Shown here piece by piece: positions 1 through 5,960 of a stretch of DNA of 6,342 nucleotides. The position numbers and the translations under genes are program-made. Origin of the DNA: Desulfobacterales bacterium (GTDB taxonomy: Bacteria > Desulfobacterota > Desulfobacteria > Desulfobacterales > C00003106); NCBI GenBank assembly GCA_030613165.1, contig JAUWMN010000107.1:1-6342 (forward strand), written 5' to 3'. The notes below the pieces were generated by a model. That model was not told the origin of the DNA. It searched no databases and saw only the letters and a list, made by a program, of their open reading frames with translations. Every line of letters starts with the position of its first letter. Position 1 is the first letter of the stretch.

Positions 1-792
1 GAAATAAAGGCCGCGCGTCCTACCGCGGTCAATCTTGCATGGGCTGTGGAACGGATGGAGCGCCTGGTCTGCGATCGTGCCGCAGACGGAGTAGACTCGA
101 TCAAGGCCCTTTTGTTTGAAGAATCCCAAAACATGCTTTCCGAAGACATTGCCATCAACCGCGAGATGGGGCGTCATGGCCAAACGATGTTGAAAGATGG
201 TGATTGCGTCCTTACGCATTGTAATGCCGGAGCGCTGGCCACCGGAGGTTATGGCACGGCGCTCGGTGTCATCCGGGCCGCCGTGGAGGCAGGAAAAAGA
301 ATCACAGTCATTGCGGACGAGACCCGCCCCTTTCTTCAAGGAGCACGACTTACCGCCTGGGAAATGATAAAATCCAATATCCCGGTAACCTTGATCACAG
401 ACAATATGTCAGGCTATCTCATGCGCCAAGGGAAGGTGAATGCGGTGATTGTGGGGGCGGACAGGATCGCGGCCAACGGTGATGTAGCGAACAAGATCGG
501 AACTTATATGGTGGCAGTCCTGGCCATGACCCATAAAATTCCCTTTTACGTTGCCGCTCCTCTTTCCACTATCGACAGAAACACTCCAACAGGCGATCAG
601 ATTCCGATAGAAGAGCGTCCTCCCGAAGAGGTTACTCATTTCCAAGGAAAACGTGTAACCCCTGCCGGTGTATTAGTGGAAAATCCCGCCTTTGATGTGA
701 CTCCGAATCGATATGTTACAGGAATCATAACAGAAAAAGGGATTGCTGTTCCGCCGTTTAAGTCTTCGCTGGCAAAGATGTTTTTATTATAG
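1..792 (+). CDS. mtnA: S-methyl-5-thioribose-1-phosphate isomerase, 5'-truncated by window
   Basis: This enzyme isomerises 5-methylthioribose-1-phosphate to 5-methylthioribulose-1-phosphate in methionine salvage, or in the related nucleoside-waste shunts of anaerobes; it is cytosolic. The frame is open from base 1 and the first visible residues ([15 protein letters not shown]) already match the family, so the true start lies upstream and the internal ATGs near 46 are not starts. About 263 residues are visible of the roughly 350 usual for the family. Family signatures, numbered from the window edge, are [17 protein letters not shown] with the presumed catalytic Cys at 74, [16 protein letters not shown], and [19 protein letters not shown] with the presumed catalytic Asp at 154. 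The end [12 protein letters not shown] is also typical. The fold is that of the eIF2B-alpha-like family, and the presence of both catalytic residues separates it from eIF2B-type regulators. No other salvage gene is visible. It is followed by a likely terminator, so it is probably the last gene of its own transcript. Confidence 0.95.
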   Translation, partial: EIKAARPTAVNLAWAVERMERLVCDRAADGVDSIKALLFEESQNMLSEDIAINREMGRHGQTMLKDGDCVLTHCNAGALATGGYGTALGVIRAAVEAGKRITVIADETRPFLQGARLTAWEMIKSNIPVTLITDNMSGYLMRQGKVNAVIVGADRIAANGDVANKIGTYMVAVLAMTHKIPFYVAAPLSTIDRNTPTGDQIPIEERPPEEVTHFQGKRVTPAGVLVENPAFDVTPNRYVTGIITEKGIAVPPFKSSLAKMFLL

Positions 793-824
793 GAAGGTTT
801 TTTACGAAACCATCATTTTTTTTT
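793..824 (+). terminator. probable rho-independent terminator of mtnA
   Basis: Just after the mtnA stop, GGTTT (796-800) pairs with AAACC (807-811) around a 6-nt loop. The stem extends past one A/A mismatch by GA (793-794) with TC (813-814). A single A and then nine T (816-824) follow directly. Position, hairpin and T-run fit an intrinsic terminator, but the stem is short and AT-rich. The T-run also belongs to a direct repeat that recurs at 879-906, so it may have another role. Confidence 0.5.
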
Positions 825-839
825 GCAGCCGAACTTATA
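812..839. repeat. T9 direct repeat, copy 1
   Basis: The pattern is ATCA, nine T, GC, two variable bases, CCGAAC, one variable base, TATA. It matches copy 2 at 879-906 in 25 of 28 positions. The period is 67 bp. It ends in a TATACT string (836-841) that resembles a -10 element, with no convincing -35. Function unknown. Confidence 0.6.
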
Positions 840-848
840 CTCTTGTTC

Positions 849-872
849 CTTCATAAAACTCACTTTATGAGG
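849..872. other. small AT-rich hairpin between the T9 repeats
   Basis: TCATAAA (851-857) pairs with TTTATGA (864-870) around a 6-nt loop, extended outward by a T-G wobble and a C-G pair. The T9 tract of repeat copy 2 begins 10 nt after the stem, which is too far for a standard intrinsic terminator. It may act as a weak back-up terminator of mtnA. Confidence 0.35.
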
Positions 873-878
873 TTATAG

Positions 879-906
879 ATCATTTTTTTTTGCTCCCGAA
901 CGTATA
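879..906. repeat. T9 direct repeat, copy 2
   Basis: Second copy of the 28-bp unit at 812-839, differing at three positions. It ends in TATAAA (903-908), again -10-like without a matching -35. A shorter relative (ATCA, eight T, GA) lies at 4559-4572 upstream of the 169-residue gene. Confidence 0.6.
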
Positions 907-966
907 AATATCCTTGGAAATTCCTTTGACGTCTTTTCCCATTTCATTTTTCTTTGAGTTGCCATC

Positions 967-995
967 TTGACAACACCTATATGTTGTGTTTTACT
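967..995 (+). promoter_or_regulatory. predicted sigma70-type promoter of nrdDHG
   Basis: A perfect -35 hexamer TTGACA (967-972) is followed after exactly 17 bp by TTTACT (990-995), a 4-of-6 match to TATAAT. A start of transcription near 1002 would follow. NrdR-like box 1 fills the spacer and box 2 covers the start region, so the promoter and the operator sites support each other. The implied leader to the nrdD start codon is about 300 nt, which is long. It is explained by the palindromic element at 1075-1249. Confidence 0.6.
974..989 (+). promoter_or_regulatory. NrdR-box-like operator 1
   Basis: CACCTATATGTTGTGT matches the published NrdR-box consensus acaCwAtATaTwGtgt at 12 of 16 positions, including all the strongly conserved core positions (C4, A6, A8, T9, T11, G13). 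NrdR is the ATP/dATP-sensing repressor of ribonucleotide reductase operons. The box sits between the -35 and -10 hexamers upstream of nrdD. Confidence 0.6.
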
Positions 996-1005
996 TTATC
1001 TCAGT

Positions 1006-1021
1006 ACACAGCATATGGGAT
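1006..1021 (+). promoter_or_regulatory. NrdR-box-like operator 2
   Basis: ACACAGCATATGGGAT matches the NrdR-box consensus at 11 of 16 positions; of the core positions only A6 is lost. It starts 32 bp after box 1 (16-bp gap, about three helical turns). This is the tandem geometry described for NrdR targets and makes the weaker second site credible. Confidence 0.55.
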
Positions 1022-1074
1022 GTTTGAGTCTTTTACAACTCCTTAAGTCCTTTGAAAAAACGTAACTATTTATC

Positions 1075-1249
1075 TCACCGCAAAGGCGCAAAGAGCGCAA
1101 GGAAAAACATCACAAAGAAATTGTGGAATTTCTGGACCGTGAATTCAATGAAAATTTAAATTCCTAAATTTCGATATTCGACTTATCTCCTGAAAATTGA
1201 ATCAGTAAGCTTGTTTATAGCATTTTGAAACTTTGCGCCTTTGCGGTGA
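1075..1249. repeat. 175-bp palindromic repeat element with perfect 19-bp inverted ends
   Basis: The left end TCACCGCAAAGGCGCAAAG (1075-1093) is the exact reverse complement of the right end at 1231-1249. The GC-rich ends contrast with an AT-rich interior. The left end continues as a run of CGCAAAG-like units up to 1102. The interior holds a smaller hairpin, AAATTTA (1152-1158) with TAAATTT (1165-1171). No transposase or convincing gene lies inside, so it resembles a non-autonomous, MITE-like or REP-like repeat. A TTAT flanks both ends (1070-1073 and 1251-1254) but is not cleanly placed as a target duplication. It lies wholly between the nrd promoter and nrdD, so its RNA could fold into a large hairpin followed by a U-rich stretch (1251-1268). 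Confidence 0.75.
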
Positions 1250-1267
1250 ATTATTTTTAGTTTTTTT

Positions 1268-1273
1268 TATAAT
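1268..1273 (+). promoter_or_regulatory. possible second -10 element close to nrdD
   Basis: A perfect TATAAT lies 26 bp before the nrdD start codon, just outside the right end of the palindromic element. No good -35 is found at 16-18 bp; TTGCGG at 1241-1246 is 21 bp away. It may be chance in a T-rich stretch, or an extra promoter formed with the edge of the element. Confidence 0.25.
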
Positions 1274-1299
1274 CTTTATGATAACGAAAGGTGACTTCT

Positions 1300-3423
1300 A
1301 TGGGATCTGTAGTACAATTATCATCTCCTGAACAAGAAAAACGAATGCAAGAAACAACCGACATGGCGCTCTTTGTACATACATCAAAAGAGGCGATCGA
1401 CGGTTGGAACCGCGAAAAGATCGTAGACGCGCTCGTTCGCGAGACCTATGTGGATCGTGACACAGCAGATGCGATCAGCCTGGAAGTGGAACAACAGGTT
1501 CTCTCGTCCGGAATCAAGATGCTGACAGCTCCCCTGATCCGCGAGTTGGTCGACGCAAAGTTGATAGAACGGGGCCTGGAGCAGGCACGTATGATGCATA
1601 CCCGGCTTGGGGTGCCGCTTTATGACGCGGAACAGATGATCATGCATCCCAATAAAGAAAACGCAAATGTCCCGCACGGGCCTGAAGCCACCAATCTGAC
1701 GCTGGCCGAAGGGATCAAAAAAGAGTACGCACTCTTAAACGTCTTTACTCAAGATGTCGGAGAGGCCCATATGCGCGGCGACATACACCTTCACGACCTT
1801 GGGTTTATTGATCGACCCTACTGCTCCGGCCAATCCCTGGAGTACTTGAAAAAATTCGGGCTGAACCTCCCTAATTCCCTTGCAATGGCAAAACCGGCCA
1901 AGCATCCCGAGGTTCTACTTGCACATATGGTCAAGTTTGCAGCCGCCCTGCAGAGCAACTTTGCCGGGGCCATCGGCTGGGATGCGGTTAATCTCTTTTT
2001 CGCTCCATATCTCGTGGATCTTAGTGATCGGGAGGTAAAACAGCTTGCCCAGATGTTGATTTTCGAGTTTTCCCAGCAGGCAGTGGCACGCGGGGGACAG
2101 GCCATCTTTTCCGACATTAATCTATATTGGGAGGTTCCAAAACACTTTGAAGACGTCCCGGCGATAGGACCGGGTGGGACTTATACCGGCAAGACATACG
2201 CGGAATATGAAAAGGACGCCCAGAGATTTGTATGGTTACTTTTTGATGTCTTTAAAGAAGGGGATGCATCAGGGCGGCCCTTTTTCTTTCCAAAACCGCT
2301 TGTACACATAACAGAAAAGTTTTTCAAGACACCGGGGCACGAGAAGTTTTTGAATCATATCTGTGATGTTGCCGCGGACAAAGGGAACACCTACTTTGTC
2401 TTTGACCGTGGGAGCACTGCCAAGATATCCGAATGTTGCCGGCTAAGCTTTAAACTGGAACAATCGGATCTTGAAGATGCCAAAGAGCCATGGAAGATGC
2501 GGTATTCAGCGCTCCAGAATGTAACACTGAATCTCCCTCGAATTGCCTACAGATCCGGTAAAGATAATACCCGCTTGTTTGAAAATATCACGGAGATGAT
2601 GAAGATAACAGCCGATGCGCATAGCAAAAAACGAGAATTCATACTGAGGCTCCTTTCAAACGAAAAATCGGGTCCTCTGAATCTCCTGACCATGAAACTC
2701 GATGGGACTCCTTATCTGAGGATGCACCGATGCACCTACTTGATCGGCATGGTTGGTTTAAATGAACTGATTCAATATCATATTGGTCAAGAAATGCATG
2801 AATCACATGAGGCCACGAAATTTGGTTTAGAGGTAATCGCCCATATGAAACTTGTGTCTGACAAATTAAGCCGAAAGTATGGAATGCGGTTTGTTTTGGA
2901 ACAGACCCCGGCAGAAAGCACGGCTTACCGTTTTGCCAAACTCGACATTCAATATTATCCCGAGGAAGCCACAGAGATCGTAAAGGGAGATCTCAAGAGG
3001 AACGAAATCTATTATACCAATTCCACATTATATAATGTAGGCGCCTCCATGAACCCGATTGAAAGGACAAGGCTCGAAGGGAGATTTCATCCGATCATCG
3101 AAGCAGGCGCTATTACGCACATTTGGCTGGGTGAATCAAAACCCTCAAAGGAGTCGTTGGCAAATTTTGTGACAAAAACCTTTAGGTATACGAAAAACGA
3201 CCAGATCGCGTTCTCCCCGGAGTTCACCGCCTGTAAAGAGTGCGGCAAGGTGAGCCGGGGTCTGCATGAGAAGTGTTCCTATTGCGGCTCGGAAGATGTG
3301 GATGGTATCACCCGTATCACAGGCTATTTTACCCGGGTTTCGAGCTGGAACAAGGGGAAACTGGGAGAATTAAAAGATAGATATCGAAACCAGGGACAGT
3401 TTAAGAAACAGGGGGTATCATGA
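1300..3423 (+). CDS. nrdD: anaerobic (class III) ribonucleoside-triphosphate reductase, catalytic subunit
   Basis: Glycyl-radical enzyme that reduces ribonucleoside triphosphates to dNTPs without oxygen; cytosolic. I start it at ATG 1300 (707 residues) because AAGGTGA at 1288-1294 is its ribosome-binding site; the in-frame GTG at 1291 lies inside that site. Residues about 23-110 form an ATP-cone, the allosteric on/off domain. DIHLHDLGFIDRPYCSGQSL (161-180) carries Cys175. ECCRLS carries Cys379-Cys380. From the family, Cys175 and one of this pair are the expected active-site thiols, one of them the thiyl radical. The C-terminus has a four-Cys zinc site (Cys645, 648, 659, 662), then RITGY with the expected radical Gly675, then SSWNKGK. 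All key parts are present, so it should be active. Its stop overlaps the nrdH start (ATGA). The adjacent redoxin gene suggests the redoxin-dependent type (as in Methanosarcina barkeri) rather than the formate-dependent E. coli type. Regulation is likely by NrdR boxes upstream and by the ATP-cone. Confidence 0.97.
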   Translation: MGSVVQLSSPEQEKRMQETTDMALFVHTSKEAIDGWNREKIVDALVRETYVDRDTADAISLEVEQQVLSSGIKMLTAPLIRELVDAKLIERGLEQARMMHTRLGVPLYDAEQMIMHPNKENANVPHGPEATNLTLAEGIKKEYALLNVFTQDVGEAHMRGDIHLHDLGFIDRPYCSGQSLEYLKKFGLNLPNSLAMAKPAKHPEVLLAHMVKFAAALQSNFAGAIGWDAVNLFFAPYLVDLSDREVKQLAQMLIFEFSQQAVARGGQAIFSDINLYWEVPKHFEDVPAIGPGGTYTGKTYAEYEKDAQRFVWLLFDVFKEGDASGRPFFFPKPLVHITEKFFKTPGHEKFLNHICDVAADKGNTYFVFDRGSTAKISECCRLSFKLEQSDLEDAKEPWKMRYSALQNVTLNLPRIAYRSGKDNTRLFENITEMMKITADAHSKKREFILRLLSNEKSGPLNLLTMKLDGTPYLRMHRCTYLIGMVGLNELIQYHIGQEMHESHEATKFGLEVIAHMKLVSDKLSRKYGMRFVLEQTPAESTAYRFAKLDIQYYPEEATEIVKGDLKRNEIYYTNSTLYNVGASMNPIERTRLEGRFHPIIEAGAITHIWLGESKPSKESLANFVTKTFRYTKNDQIAFSPEFTACKECGKVSRGLHEKCSYCGSEDVDGITRITGYFTRVSSWNKGKLGELKDRYRNQGQFKKQGVS

Positions 3424-3671
3424 CACTTTTTACCAAGAGTCTTTGCAGCGCTTGCCAGGACGTAAAACAAGAATTTGATCTTGAAATGCTGGGAATCAAA
3501 CTGGAAGAGTTGGGGCCTGAGAATCCAGGCGCTTTAGCCCATCTAGCTTGGCATGAATTAGTAGAGACCGTGGAAACAAAAGGTCTTCCGATTTTAGTGC
3601 TTGACGATTCAAGCTCCATCGCCGACGCGGATGAGATAAAGGACTATCTCGCTACGATTAACAAGAGTTAG
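3420..3671 (+). CDS. nrdH: glutaredoxin/NrdH-like redoxin of the class III RNR operon
   Basis: Small thiol-redox protein of 83 residues with an N-terminal CxxC motif (Cys9-Ser-Ala-Cys12) and a Leu56-Pro57 that fits the cis-proline of the thioredoxin/glutaredoxin fold, followed by the strand ILVLDD. No signal peptide or membrane segment, so it is cytosolic. Its ATG overlaps the nrdD stop by four bases, with GGGGG at 3411-3415 as binding site, and nrdG begins three bases after its stop, so the three proteins should be made together. Inference from this context: it reduces the active-site disulfide of NrdD after each turnover. The known parallel is the nrdD-nrdH-nrdG arrangement of Methanosarcina barkeri, where an NrdH-type redoxin recharged by a ferredoxin:disulfide reductase serves NrdD. 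The spacing of CxxC and cis-Pro is normal, but overall similarity to classical NrdH of aerobic RNR operons is low to the eye; the symbol rests on operon position and fold. Confidence 0.8.
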   Translation: MTLFTKSLCSACQDVKQEFDLEMLGIKLEELGPENPGALAHLAWHELVETVETKGLPILVLDDSSSIADADEIKDYLATINKS

Positions 3672-3674
3672 GTA

Positions 3675-4430
3675 GTGTCAGATAGTAGACGTATGGAAAA
3701 CATCCCGCCTATTAAAGGCTTTATAGAAACCTCTTTTTTGGACTGGCCGGGAAAGGTCTGTTCAGTATTTTTTCTTCCGTACTGCAATTTCAGGTGCCCG
3801 TTTTGCCATAATCATGTATTGGTCACTGCGGCCGAGTCCCTGGACTCTATTCCCCTGGATACTGTTTTAGATCGTATCCGCTCCATGCGGGAATGGATTG
3901 ACGGAGTTTGTATTTCTGGGGGAGAGCCGACTATCCATCCGGGACTTCTTGAAATGATAAAGGTAATACGCGCGGAAGGATTTAAAATTAAGCTCGACAC
4001 CAATGGCACCCAACCGGAGACTTTACGCTATCTTATCATGGAAAAACTTGTGGATGAGATAGCTATGGATGTCAAGGGTCCCTTAGATGAAATCAGCTAT
4101 GCGGCATGCGCTGGAGTATCCGTACCGATTGAGCTCATCCGAAAGAGTATAAACCTTTTGTTGGAAAATCGTGTGCCGTATACATTTCGTACCACCGTAG
4201 TTCCCTCCCTTCTACCTGAAGATAAAATTTATGAAATGGCAGAACAATTGCGGGGTGCAACCGGCCTGACTCTACAGAATTTTAACCCGGCAGATCCGAT
4301 GGATCCTGCCTTGAAAGTGGTAGCGCCATATTCTGAAGAGAAGCTGAAAGAGATCCAGGAAAGTGTGGATGAAATTATTAAAGACCATAATAGAATGATC
4401 GCGGAGTCGGCAGAAACGGGATTACGCTAA
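3675..4430 (+). CDS. nrdG: anaerobic RNR activating protein, radical SAM
   Basis: Radical-SAM activase that uses a [4Fe-4S] cluster and S-adenosylmethionine to generate the glycyl radical on NrdD. The cluster motif is CNFRCPFC (Cys37, Cys41, Cys44; CX3CX2C), preceded by FIETSFLDWPGKVCSVFFLP, typical of the family's N-terminus. The SAM-binding GGEP motif is at 82-85 and KLDTNG at 106-111. At 251 residues it is of the long NrdG type, clearly larger than the E. coli enzyme (about 154). I place the start at GTG 3675 because AAGAG at 3663-3667 gives a fair binding site; ATG 3693 (245 residues) fits the family N-terminus equally well but has no visible binding site. It lies three bases after nrdH and is co-transcribed with it. 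A related pyruvate formate-lyase activase is excluded by context and by the CX3CX2C/SxxDWPGK pattern next to nrdD. Confidence 0.95.
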   Translation: MSDSRRMENIPPIKGFIETSFLDWPGKVCSVFFLPYCNFRCPFCHNHVLVTAAESLDSIPLDTVLDRIRSMREWIDGVCISGGEPTIHPGLLEMIKVIRAEGFKIKLDTNGTQPETLRYLIMEKLVDEIAMDVKGPLDEISYAACAGVSVPIELIRKSINLLLENRVPYTFRTTVVPSLLPEDKIYEMAEQLRGATGLTLQNFNPADPMDPALKVVAPYSEEKLKEIQESVDEIIKDHNRMIAESAETGLR

Positions 4431-4476
4431 AAAATGGTGGAAATCTCCGAAAAACAAACATAATGCCTGGTAACCA

Positions 4477-4502
4477 TTTGGGGAGGCCGACTTTTCCCCA
4501 AA
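4477..4502. other. strong hairpin downstream of nrdG, no T-run
   Basis: TTTGGGGA (4477-4484) pairs perfectly with TCCCCAAA (4495-4502), with possible G-T wobbles inside. It is the only GC-rich hairpin between nrdG and the next gene, so it may end or stabilise the nrd transcript. Neither strand has a T-run after it, so it is not a canonical intrinsic terminator. Confidence 0.45.
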
Positions 4503-4557
4503 GACGTACTATAAGCAAGGTGTACAAAATGCAGAAAGAGGGATATGTAAAATACTA

Positions 4558-4595
4558 TATCATTTTTTTTGATAAACCTCTTATGATCTTATGAT
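4558..4595. repeat. T8 tract with flanking inverted repeat and tandem CTTATGAT pair
   Basis: TATCA (4558-4562) and TGATA (4570-4574) flank a T-tract. Two head-to-tail copies of CTTATGAT follow at 4580-4587 and 4588-4595, ending 12 bp before the start codon of the next gene. This could be a regulator site for that gene or simple AT-rich leader. The ATCA-Tn-G string resembles the T9 repeats downstream of mtnA. Confidence 0.35.
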
Positions 4596-4607
4596 CAGAG
4601 GATTTCA

Positions 4608-5117
4608 ATGCAACGTGATGATTTTAAAAATAAAAAATCATATAAGGATGGTGTAGAAGTGGCTGAACCACACCCTAACATAGACAAACATGACCCGCGC
4701 TCGTCTGGTTTATTATCTTTTTTGCGCAAGGAGAATCGCATTTCTCGAAACTGCATCTTTCCCTTTCACAAAAAAAAGCTTGGTGCGGAGAGCGCCGGTC
4801 TTTGGGGAACCATTAGTAAAAATCTCTATAACCGTCTTGAGGCGTTCGGCATTATAGATTCATCCGGCATGGAAGTTAACTTCGATTTTGAGTTTCACCT
4901 TCCCATAAAAAATCAGGATGTGCCGATGCTGATTCAGATTAAAAAACGTGCCGAAAGTGACGTAACAGAAACAGTAGATATCGAAATGCTACAGAGACAG
5001 GTTTCAGATGTTATCGGTAACAGTAAGCTAAAAAGATTCGTAGCCGAACTCGACAGTGAGGGTAATATCCATCCTATTTACTTCGTAGACTTTAAAGACA
5101 ATGTGGTTTCTTTATAG
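4608..5117 (+). CDS. hypothetical protein, 169 residues
   Basis: I do not recognise a family. The start is well supported: AGAGGA (4597-4602) lies five bases before ATG 4608. The first 60 residues are charged and probably disordered (many K, R, D, N, with HDPRSSG and FPFHKKK). Residues about 60-169 look like a compact alpha/beta domain: a helix around GLWGTISKNLYNRLEAFGII (65-84), then alternating hydrophobic strands (VNFDFEFHLPI, MLIQIKKR), an acidic helix VDIEMLQRQVSDVIG, and closing strands (KRFVAELD, IHPIYFVDF). No signal peptide, membrane segment or Cys cluster (a single Cys). The acidic strand followed by QIKK faintly recalls nuclease cores, but the ExK signature is absent, so I do not claim that. 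It is 177 bp from nrdG with a hairpin between, so it is probably a separate transcript. It converges with the methyltransferase gene across only 12 bp. Confidence 0.7.
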   Translation: MQRDDFKNKKSYKDGVEVAEPHPNIDKHDPRSSGLLSFLRKENRISRNCIFPFHKKKLGAESAGLWGTISKNLYNRLEAFGIIDSSGMEVNFDFEFHLPIKNQDVPMLIQIKKRAESDVTETVDIEMLQRQVSDVIGNSKLKRFVAELDSEGNIHPIYFVDFKDNVVSL

Positions 5118-5129
5118 AAAGATTGAATT

Positions 5130-5807
5130 CTAATTCTGACCTTCCGGTTTTATGCGGAGAGTATGGACTATTATTTTATGAACCTCACCATCTCCCCGCA
5201 ATGTTTTTATGACATTTTCGATCTCAAATCGACCAGTCACCATACCGATGAACTTCATCATACACGTACGCCTTATATCATGGGCCATCAAAATGATGCC
5301 GCCGGGTGCAAGATAATTTCGAAACAGATCCATGATCGGGTGTATGAATGTTTCATTGTAGACTAATTCCGAACCGCAAATAATATCATATTTGTTTGTC
5401 AGATCCGGACTGTTCCAATCCAACTTTTGTACAGATACATTATCCAGTCCATTATGTTCCACATTCATACGGAGGAGTTCAAGGGCATCATCTTCATAGT
5501 CTGTAATCGTTACTCTGTACCCCAAGGCTCCAAGACACAGACCGGTAACCCCCATTCCAGCGCCGATTTCGAGTATTTGCTTATCCTTATCAATCTCCAT
5601 TTGAAGCAGATGGTCGGCTAACACTATTGAGGCTTTCCATACCTTGATCCAAAAAGGAAATTGGCTGATATATTCCTCCCCTTTATCCGCAAGGGTGTCA
5701 ATAAAGTGACCCCAGTTTTTTACCTGATAAAGATCGAGTTTGTTCCCGCCAAGCGCAATGGGCACTGTTTCTAATTCATATTTTTCCGATATAGGTAAGG
5801 CTTCCAT
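5130..5807 (-). CDS. SAM-dependent methyltransferase, family 16 (lysine-methyltransferase-like)
   Basis: Seven-beta-strand methyltransferase of 225 residues. I start it at the ATG with first base 5807 (MEALPISEKY) because GGAGA lies nine bases upstream on the minus strand; an upstream in-frame GTG at 5846 adds 13 residues without such support. Motif I is LEIGAGMGVTGL (79-90), the SAM-binding glycine loop. Asp103 ends strand 2 (VTITDY) and should bind the ribose. SELVYNE (146-152) holds an E-x-x-Y (Glu147, Tyr150), resembling the (D/E)xxY motif of METTL21-like protein lysine methyltransferases. The segment before motif I (PFWIKVWKASIVLADHLL) also fits that family. No signal peptide or membrane helix. 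The substrate is unknown; a protein lysine is an inference from the motif, and the gene stands alone, so context does not help. It converges with the 169-residue gene. Confidence 0.85.
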   Translation of the reverse strand: MEALPISEKYELETVPIALGGNKLDLYQVKNWGHFIDTLADKGEEYISQFPFWIKVWKASIVLADHLLQMEIDKDKQILEIGAGMGVTGLCLGALGYRVTITDYEDDALELLRMNVEHNGLDNVSVQKLDWNSPDLTNKYDIICGSELVYNETFIHPIMDLFRNYLAPGGIILMAHDIRRTCMMKFIGMVTGRFEIENVIKTLRGDGEVHKIIVHTLRIKPEGQN

Positions 5808-5844
5808 TATTAGGTTTCTCCGTCTTTTATGATACACAAATAAC

Positions 5845-5860
5845 ACAAAAATATTTTTGT
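5845..5860. promoter_or_regulatory. perfect 16-bp palindrome upstream of methyltransferase gene
   Basis: ACAAAAATATTTTTGT equals its own reverse complement and lies 38 bp upstream of the methyltransferase start codon. Position and symmetry fit an operator for a dimeric regulator, but AT-only palindromes of this kind can arise by chance. The remainder of 5861-5960 shows no gene or clear signal to me. Confidence 0.35.
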
Positions 5861-5960
5861 ACCAGTCTTGACGAATTATGGCAAGTGATTACTGCACAAA
5901 ATACACATTCAAACAAATTCCTTGATCACCAGGGTATTTCCCGCTAAGGTAATGTGAGAC

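Noticed and set aside
812..906. T9 repeats as a CRISPR array
   Set aside because: Only two copies, low complexity, no cas genes; the 39-bp gap alone is not enough.
1087..1167. Short open stretch inside the palindromic element ending KHHKEIVEFLDREFNENLNS
   Set aside because: It has no start codon with a binding site apart from a weak GTG at 1123, is under 30 residues, and lies within a repeat. It may be a relic, but nothing supports a gene.
1291..1299. GTG at 1291 as the nrdD start
   Set aside because: It lies within the ribosome-binding site AAGGTGA that serves ATG 1300; no site is found upstream at the right distance for the GTG.
793..1299. tRNA or other known structural RNA or riboswitch in the long gap
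   Set aside because: No cloverleaf, CCA-type end or known riboswitch core could be recognised; the observed folds are explained by the terminator, hairpin and palindromic element listed.
1384..2117. Minus-strand open frames across nrdD, and similar ones opposite mtnA, nrdH and nrdG
   Set aside because: They mirror the codon bias of strongly supported genes on the other strand and show no family motifs or binding sites.
4608..5117. 169-residue protein as a PD-(D/E)xK nuclease
   Set aside because: The strand order is suggestive, but the ExK catalytic pattern is missing (QIK instead) and no second motif is seen.
5163..5621. Plus-strand open frames within the methyltransferase gene
   Set aside because: The minus-strand frame has clear SAM-binding motifs and a binding site; the plus frames have neither.
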